From Chryseobacterium populi (GTDB taxonomy: Bacteria > Bacteroidota > Bacteroidia > Flavobacteriales > Weeksellaceae): a stretch of DNA of 37,332 nucleotides. Under the pieces are notes generated by a model. The model did no database searches. It was not told where the DNA came from and was given only the letters and a program-made list of their open reading frames with translations. Positions within the stretch are counted from its first letter, which is position 1; every line of letters starts with the position of its first letter. The position numbers and the translations under genes are program-made. Of the stretch, positions 33,457 through 37,332 are shown in pieces. Location of the stretch: assembly GCF_000282115.1 (NCBI RefSeq), contig NZ_AKJY01000062.1:1-37332 (forward strand), in the 5' to 3' direction.

Positions 33457-33495
33457 ACATTCTCAAATTAACTCATTTCCAAATTATCACATGAT
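33457..33495 (-). repeat. AATGTGAGAA-type degenerate repeat, inverse copy
   Basis: CATCACATTCTCAAATTAAC, then TCATTTCCAAATTATCACAT is the reverse-complement type of the run at 32820-32860, so the GNAT gene lies between two inverted repeat clusters. Confidence 0.5.
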
Positions 33496-33514
33496 CAGAT
33501 TCACTTTTTCTCAC

Positions 33515-33522
33515 TAAATTTG
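33515..33522 (+). promoter_or_regulatory. -7 box TAAATTTG of the MutS2-like gene
   Basis: An exact TAnnTTTG match that ends 4 nt before the GTG start at 33527. It implies a leaderless mRNA that begins with a GTG codon. Confidence 0.5.
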
Positions 33523-33526
33523 CAGG

Positions 33527-35674
33527 GTGTATATAAATAAAGAAGATTTAAACGAATTAGAGTTTCCGCAATTGCTCGCGGAAATTTCCCCTTTTGCGTA
33601 TTCTCCGAAAACAAGAGAAAAAATTCTTCAACTCCGTCCGATGGAAATTGACGAAGCAGAGCTTTCATTGAAGAAAACTTCGGAATATTTATCGAGTTTT
33701 GAAAGTTCAAATGCGATTCCGTTTGATGAATATGAAGATATTGAGACTGAGCTTAAATTAATGCTGATTGAGAATTACCGTCTTGAAAACAATGCTTTCA
33801 TCAAAATAAAAACGCTTACGGAACAGATAGGAAAACTTCAGAAGTTCTTCCCTACAATGCCGGAAACCTTTCCTAATTTAATGGAAGATGTTTCCGTACT
33901 GGAATTCAAAAAAGAAATTATTGATAAAGTTGATAAGGTTTTCAATCGTTTTGGTGAAGTGAAAAGTGAAGCTTCCCCGGTTCTGAAAACTTTGAAATCA
34001 GAAATCCAGATTGCTAAGAAAGCGATTCAGGAAAACTTCAACCGTGCCTTATTCAATTATGGACAAAGCGATTTTCTGGATGACATCCGTGAAAGTATTA
34101 TTGAAGACCAAAGAGTTTTAGCGGTAAAATCCGGGTTCAAAAAAAGAGTTCCGGGAAGAGTGCTGGGGCTTTCTAAAACCGGTTCTATTACTTACATTCA
34201 GCCGGACAGTGTGGTAAAACATTATTTTAAGCTCCGTGAAAATGAAGAGGAAGAGAAAAAAGAGATCGATAAGATCCTGAGAAAACTGACTGCTGAACTG
34301 GCAGAATTCCAGCCTCAGCTCTGGAGATATCAGATTTATATTTTTGATCTTGATTTAACAAGAGCCAAAGCCAAGTTTTCAGAACTGATCAATGGAGTTC
34401 TCCCAAAGATCAACCGTCATAAAACGTTACGATTAAGAGATGCATTCCATCCGTTATTATGGTTGAGAAATAAGGCGGAAAACAAAACAATTTTCCCACA
34501 AACCCTTTCTTTAACGGAACACAACAGAATCATCTGTATTTCCGGGCCGAATGCAGGAGGAAAATCCATTACCCTGAAAACGGTGGGGTTATTACAGCTG
34601 ATGATCCAGAGTGGTATTCTGGTACCGGTACATCCGAAATCCGAAATGTTTTTCTTTGATAAAATCATGACAGATATCGGGGATAACCAGTCTATTGAAA
34701 ACCATCTTTCGACCTATTCGTCAAGACTGAAAAAAATGTCCGGGATCATCCGGGAATCTGATGCCAATACTCTTTTACTGATTGATGAGTTCGGAACAGG
34801 CTCTGATCCTGAATTGGGTGGTGCCCTGGCGGAAAGCTTCCTTGAGTTTTTCTATGACAAGAAGAGTTTCGCGATTATTACAACGCATTACACCAATATC
34901 AAACTGGTTGTGGAACAGCTTCCGAATGCTGAAAATGCAGCCATGCTGTTTAATGAAGAAACTCTGGAACCGATGTATAAACTGGAAGTCGGGCAGGCCG
35001 GAAGTTCATTTACGTTTGAAGTTGCTGAAAAGAATAAAATCCCGAGGTTTATCATTCATTCTGCCAAGAAAAAAGTAGAACATGACATTGTAAACCTTGA
35101 TAAAACCATTGTAAAACTTCAGCAGGAAAAATTTGAGGTTGAAAAGCTGAAATCCGATCTTGCAGAAAGAAAAGAATCTGTAGAAGATAAACGTGATAAT
35201 CTGCAAAAACTGAATGATCAGCTTCAGCAGAAGCTTTTTAATTTTCAAAAACTGTATGAGGAAGAACACCGTAAGCTTCAGTTTGGAAATAAGATCGAAA
35301 CTTTTATCGACAGCTATGTAAAAGGGAAATCAAGAAAAGATGTTGTAAAAGATTTCGTGAAAATCCTGGAACAGGAAAAGTTCAGAAAAATTGGTGCTGA
35401 TAAAGATGAAACGAAGCGCCTTCAGGTTGTCAAAAGAAAAATAACCCAACAGCTGAAAAAAGAAGAAGTCATTGAAAAAATTACGGAAACCAACGAAAAG
35501 ATAGAGGAAAAACGTAAAAGTGACCGTGCTGTCTGGATGAAAATAGGACAAAGAGTTCGCATTACCGGAAGCACCAGTGTAGGAACGATTGAAAAGATTT
35601 CAAGAAACAAAGTAATTGTGAATTACGGGACTTTCAAAACCACCATTGATGCTGATGAGCTGGAAAGAATTTAA
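33527..35674 (+). CDS. MutS2-like ATPase without a C-terminal Smr domain
   Basis: The 715-residue protein has a helical N-terminal core region (about 1-300), the MutS-type ATPase with Walker A GPNAGGKS (about 340-347), TDIGDNQSIENHLSTYSSRL, and Walker B LLLIDEFGTGSDPELGGALAES with the following THYTNIK. A long coiled coil follows (about 510-670), then a small beta domain (GQRVRITGSTSVGTIEKISRNKVIVNYG). MutS2 proteins end in a Smr nuclease domain; here the sequence stops after the KOW-like part, so Smr is missing. This fits the Bacteroidota MutS2-like group. MutS2 acts in recombination control or ribosome rescue elsewhere; without Smr the role is uncertain. The start is GTG, set by the -7 box. 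Confidence 0.9.
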   Translation: MYINKEDLNELEFPQLLAEISPFAYSPKTREKILQLRPMEIDEAELSLKKTSEYLSSFESSNAIPFDEYEDIETELKLMLIENYRLENNAFIKIKTLTEQIGKLQKFFPTMPETFPNLMEDVSVLEFKKEIIDKVDKVFNRFGEVKSEASPVLKTLKSEIQIAKKAIQENFNRALFNYGQSDFLDDIRESIIEDQRVLAVKSGFKKRVPGRVLGLSKTGSITYIQPDSVVKHYFKLRENEEEEKKEIDKILRKLTAELAEFQPQLWRYQIYIFDLDLTRAKAKFSELINGVLPKINRHKTLRLRDAFHPLLWLRNKAENKTIFPQTLSLTEHNRIICISGPNAGGKSITLKTVGLLQLMIQSGILVPVHPKSEMFFFDKIMTDIGDNQSIENHLSTYSSRLKKMSGIIRESDANTLLLIDEFGTGSDPELGGALAESFLEFFYDKKSFAIITTHYTNIKLVVEQLPNAENAAMLFNEETLEPMYKLEVGQAGSSFTFEVAEKNKIPRFIIHSAKKKVEHDIVNLDKTIVKLQQEKFEVEKLKSDLAERKESVEDKRDNLQKLNDQLQQKLFNFQKLYEEEHRKLQFGNKIETFIDSYVKGKSRKDVVKDFVKILEQEKFRKIGADKDETKRLQVVKRKITQQLKKEEVIEKITETNEKIEEKRKSDRAVWMKIGQRVRITGSTSVGTIEKISRNKVIVNYGTFKTTIDADELERI

Positions 35675-35743
35675 TTTGAGAATAAGATAACTGCCTGGCA
35701 AATCTTTATATCAATTTTTCAGGAGCAAACAGCATTTAATTTA

Positions 35744-35751
35744 TATATTTG
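35744..35751 (+). promoter_or_regulatory. -7 box TATATTTG of the exported hypothetical gene
   Basis: An exact TAnnTTTG match 18 nt before the ATG at 35770. No clear -33 TTG was seen. Confidence 0.5.
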
Positions 35752-35769
35752 GACTGTTAAAAAATTTTC

Positions 35770-36570
35770 ATGATGATTTCCATAAACAAAGCTTTTTACC
35801 TTTGCGTTTTCAGTATGTTTTCTTTAGCTTTTGTAAAAGGGCAGAATAAAGTTCCGTTTGGAGTTGTAAAAGCAGAAGAAGGCTATGCAATGGTACGTGT
35901 TCCCAAGGATAATTACCGAAAAATTGTAGACAAAATCCGCATGCGCAGAGGAGATGTTTTTGTTTATGTAAAACCGGCTCCGGGAGAAACCGAATGGATC
36001 TGGATAAAATACCCTGAAAAATCTGAAGTGGAAAAGCCGTTTGTAAGATATGACAGCCTTAATAAAGAAGGAATGGTGAATAAGGAGCGTATTGCATTTA
36101 TCGATCAGCTGCCTCAATATACCCCTTCCAAATCTAAGAATGGACGGTCACTGATTTTTACAGATAATAACAATCCGAAAATACCGGCTGCACAAAGAAG
36201 TAAAGTAATCATCGATATTTATCCTTCCAATGCAAGCTACCGCAAACAGGAAAAGGATGCCAGCGGAAAAATTCTTACAATCGATAAAATAAAGCCCTGG
36301 GGAATCGGCAATGAGCTTCCTGAAGGAATGACAGAGATCAAATCGATCAGAGTTCAGCAACCCGGAAGAGGCTCTGTTTTTGTAAGAGAAGCGATTAAAA
36401 ATATGTTTCAGCCAACCATGGACTTCAATAACATCGGGGTTACTTCCATCGATGACGATCATATCTTTCTTTATATGATCAATGGAAGTGGTGAAAACAG
36501 GTATACAACATTCTGGACGATAAAGGAAGGACGGGTGATCAGTCAGATTATTTATAAAAGTCCGGAATAA
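35770..36570 (+). CDS. Exported hypothetical protein
   Basis: I do not recognise the family. The 266-residue product has a signal peptide (MMISINKAFYLCVFSMFSLAFVKG) followed by a soluble protein of mixed alpha/beta character. The N-terminal half has GVVKAEEGYAMVRVPKDNYRKIVDKIRMRRGDVFVYVKPAPG; the middle is basic and Pro-rich (YTPSKSKNGRSLIFTDNNNPKIPAAQRSK); the C-terminal part (FNNIGVTSIDDDHIFLYMINGSGENRYTTFWTIKEGRVISQIIY) alternates strands. No sorting domain or lipobox is seen, so it is probably periplasmic. It has its own -7 box. The cobalamin riboswitch follows 70 nt downstream. Confidence 0.7.
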   Translation: MMISINKAFYLCVFSMFSLAFVKGQNKVPFGVVKAEEGYAMVRVPKDNYRKIVDKIRMRRGDVFVYVKPAPGETEWIWIKYPEKSEVEKPFVRYDSLNKEGMVNKERIAFIDQLPQYTPSKSKNGRSLIFTDNNNPKIPAAQRSKVIIDIYPSNASYRKQEKDASGKILTIDKIKPWGIGNELPEGMTEIKSIRVQQPGRGSVFVREAIKNMFQPTMDFNNIGVTSIDDDHIFLYMINGSGENRYTTFWTIKEGRVISQIIYKSPE

Positions 36571-36584
36571 TCCATCAAATTCCT

Positions 36585-36592
36585 TATTTTTG
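36585..36592 (+). promoter_or_regulatory. -7 box TATTTTTG driving the riboswitch transcript
   Basis: An exact TAnnTTTG match 15 nt after the previous stop and about 48 nt before the riboswitch core. The next exact match downstream before the thioesterase gene was not found. Confidence 0.5.
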
Positions 36593-36639
36593 TCACTGAA
36601 AAAGTTTTTAATACTTATTCATCACAGGAACTGGTTCTG

Positions 36640-36783
36640 TTTAGGTACAGATTAAAAGGGAATCGTGTGAAAATCACGAACTGTCGCGCAACTGTAAGTA
36701 ACGGAAAGTCTTTATTAAAAATCCACTGTACAGAAAGGTATGGGAAGGAAATAAGGAAGTTACAAGTCAGGAGACCTGCCTAT
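36640..36783 (+). ncRNA. Cobalamin (AdoCbl/MeCbl) riboswitch
   Basis: The aptamer has the conserved parts in order: GGTACAG (36644-36650), AAAAGGGAATCGTGTGAAAATCACG with its hairpin (36655-36678), ACTGTCGCGCAACTGTAAGT (36680-36699), CCACTG (36723-36728), TGGGAAGG (36741-36748) and the B12 box AAGTCAGGAGACCTGCC (36764-36780). Orientation is plus, so it should act on what lies downstream. The only downstream gene in the window is the acyl-CoA thioesterase at 36916. The expected targets in Bacteroidota (TonB receptors, B12 transport or synthesis) are absent here. The 345-nt spacer 36571-36915 holds this RNA, its promoter and a 23-codon frame. Confidence 0.95.
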
Positions 36784-36829
36784 TTCTTAAAAAACAAGAA
36801 ACTTTCGCGATTTGAAGTTTATTGATCTG

Positions 36830-36901
36830 ATGGATTGTTTCAGGAATCTCTGTTGTTCCTGTTATTCTTCCGTTTGTTCAAATATATTTCATTCGCATTA
36901 A
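36830..36901 (+). CDS. Possible Cys-rich 23-codon ORF after the riboswitch
   Basis: An ATG at 36830 opens 23 codons, MDCFRNLCCSCYSSVCSNIF then HSH, with five Cys, and stops 14 nt before the thioesterase start. It could be a leader peptide, the remnant of a lost gene, or chance. No start-site signal supports it. Confidence 0.2.
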   Translation: MDCFRNLCCSCYSSVCSNIFHSH

Positions 36902-36915
36902 TTTAATAATGAAAT

Positions 36916-37299
36916 ATGACTAGAGAAGAAAGAATCCAAGCATCTGAAACCCGGATTTTCAAAGCTGTTTTCCCAAACACGACCAATCACTATGATACTC
37001 TTTTCGGAGGTACAGCCATGCAATTAATGGATGAAGTGGCTTTTATTACCGCAACCCGTTTTGCAAGAAAAAGGGTGGTAACCGTGAGCAGCGACAAAAT
37101 AGATTTTAAAAAACCTATTCCCGCCGGAACGATTGTTGAATTAATCGGAAAAGTTGCTCATGTGGGAACCACAAGTATGAAGGTAAATGTTGAAATCTAC
37201 ACCGAGCAGATGTATTCTTATGAAAGAGAACGTGCTATTGTAGGTGACTTTACTTTTGTAGCAATTGATGACTTCAAGAAACCAATCCAGATTCTATAA
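36916..37299 (+). CDS. Acyl-CoA thioesterase (hotdog fold, YciA/BACH-like)
   Basis: The 127-residue protein is a single hotdog domain: FPNTTNHYDTLFGGTAMQLMDEVAFITATRFARKRVVTVSSDKIDFKKPIPAGTIVELIGKVAHVGTTSMKVNVEIY. N, G-G and the D-E pair around residues 22-41 are the usual active-site landmarks of the YciA/BACH group, which hydrolyses acyl-CoA to free acid and CoA. Its leader holds the cobalamin riboswitch, and I find no separate -7 box between that RNA and the ATG, so B12 levels may control it. A GC-rich hairpin begins 12 nt after the stop. Confidence 0.92.
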   Translation: MTREERIQASETRIFKAVFPNTTNHYDTLFGGTAMQLMDEVAFITATRFARKRVVTVSSDKIDFKKPIPAGTIVELIGKVAHVGTTSMKVNVEIYTEQMYSYERERAIVGDFTFVAIDDFKKPIQIL

Positions 37300-37311
37300 A
37301 TTGTGAGTTTC

Positions 37312-37332
37312 GGGGCGGCCTTCGGCCGCCCC
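37312..37332 (+). terminator. GC-rich hairpin at the window edge (likely terminator)
   Basis: GGGGCGGCC-TTC-GGCCGCCCC is a perfect 9-bp all-GC stem, striking in this AT-rich DNA, 12 nt after the thioesterase stop. The window ends here, so the expected T-tract cannot be seen. Confidence 0.6.

Noticed and set aside
33397..33522. Mobile element around the GNAT gene
   Set aside because: No transposase, no target-site duplication and no sharp terminal repeats were seen; only degenerate inverse repeat runs, which are reported as repeats.
36640..36783. SAM or SAH riboswitch, considered because ahcY is in the window
   Set aside because: The conserved blocks and the B12 box clearly identify a cobalamin riboswitch, and it is 30 kb away from ahcY.

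Overview
The window is about 37.3 kb of AT-rich chromosomal DNA from a Flavobacteriia-type Bacteroidota. Chryseobacterium or a close Weeksellaceae relative fits best. The evidence is the type IX secretion genes porU-porV, surface proteins with a type A T9SS sorting domain (YPNPA...G.Y...I....K..K), a mevalonate-pathway decarboxylase, AT-rich spacers, and the Bacteroidota promoter motif TAnnTTTG (with TTG about 18-20 nt upstream in some cases) directly in front of many genes. No rRNA, tRNA, insertion sequence, phage gene or CRISPR array is visible.

Layout. 1-2.4 kb: 3' part of porU and complete porV, ending in a terminator. 2.4-7.6 kb: a FUSC-family membrane protein, a convergent phosphopantetheinyl transferase, a HugZ/pyridoxamine-oxidase-like protein and adenosylhomocysteinase (ahcY). 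7.7-10.8 kb: two tandem BspA-type leucine-rich-repeat proteins with T9SS sorting domains, likely cargo of the PorU/PorV system. 10.8-16.8 kb: purE and purK on the minus strand, separated by a plus-strand block (EamA transporter, lipoprotein, CPA2 antiporter, small membrane-anchored protein). 16.8-19.4 kb: DUF1543, a TauE/DUF1634 pair, a YaeR-like VOC protein and an NTF2-like protein. 19.7-23.7 kb: minus-strand run NAD-dependent reductase, acyl-CoA ligase, diphosphomevalonate decarboxylase.

23.8-26.5 kb is the most interesting part: a graspetide (microviridin/marinostatin-like, omega-ester peptide) cluster on the minus strand. Two precursor peptides with near-identical leaders come first, then a hairpin that looks like a terminator/attenuator, then overlapping MvdC-like and MvdD-like ATP-grasp ligases. 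The larger precursor carries Thr-x-Pro-x-x-Asp units at an exact 8-residue period, ending in a classical TLKYPSDND core, so it is a multicore substrate. The closest described system I know of is chryseoviridin (Cdn) of Chryseobacterium.

26.5-37.3 kb: alpha/beta hydrolase, pdxJ, an MscS channel, a lipoprotein with a CHH...AHxxHGD element, DUF456, a small lipoprotein, ung, a GNAT acetyltransferase, a Smr-less MutS2-like ATPase, an unknown exported protein, then a well-formed cobalamin riboswitch that leads, unexpectedly, into an acyl-CoA thioesterase.

Two features recur across the window. Five genes have the -7 box only 4-5 nt before the start codon, which predicts leaderless mRNAs. Several spacers carry short degenerate repeat clusters (GGAAGATGGAAG, GTTAGAAG and AATGTGAGAA types), three of which occur as pairs.
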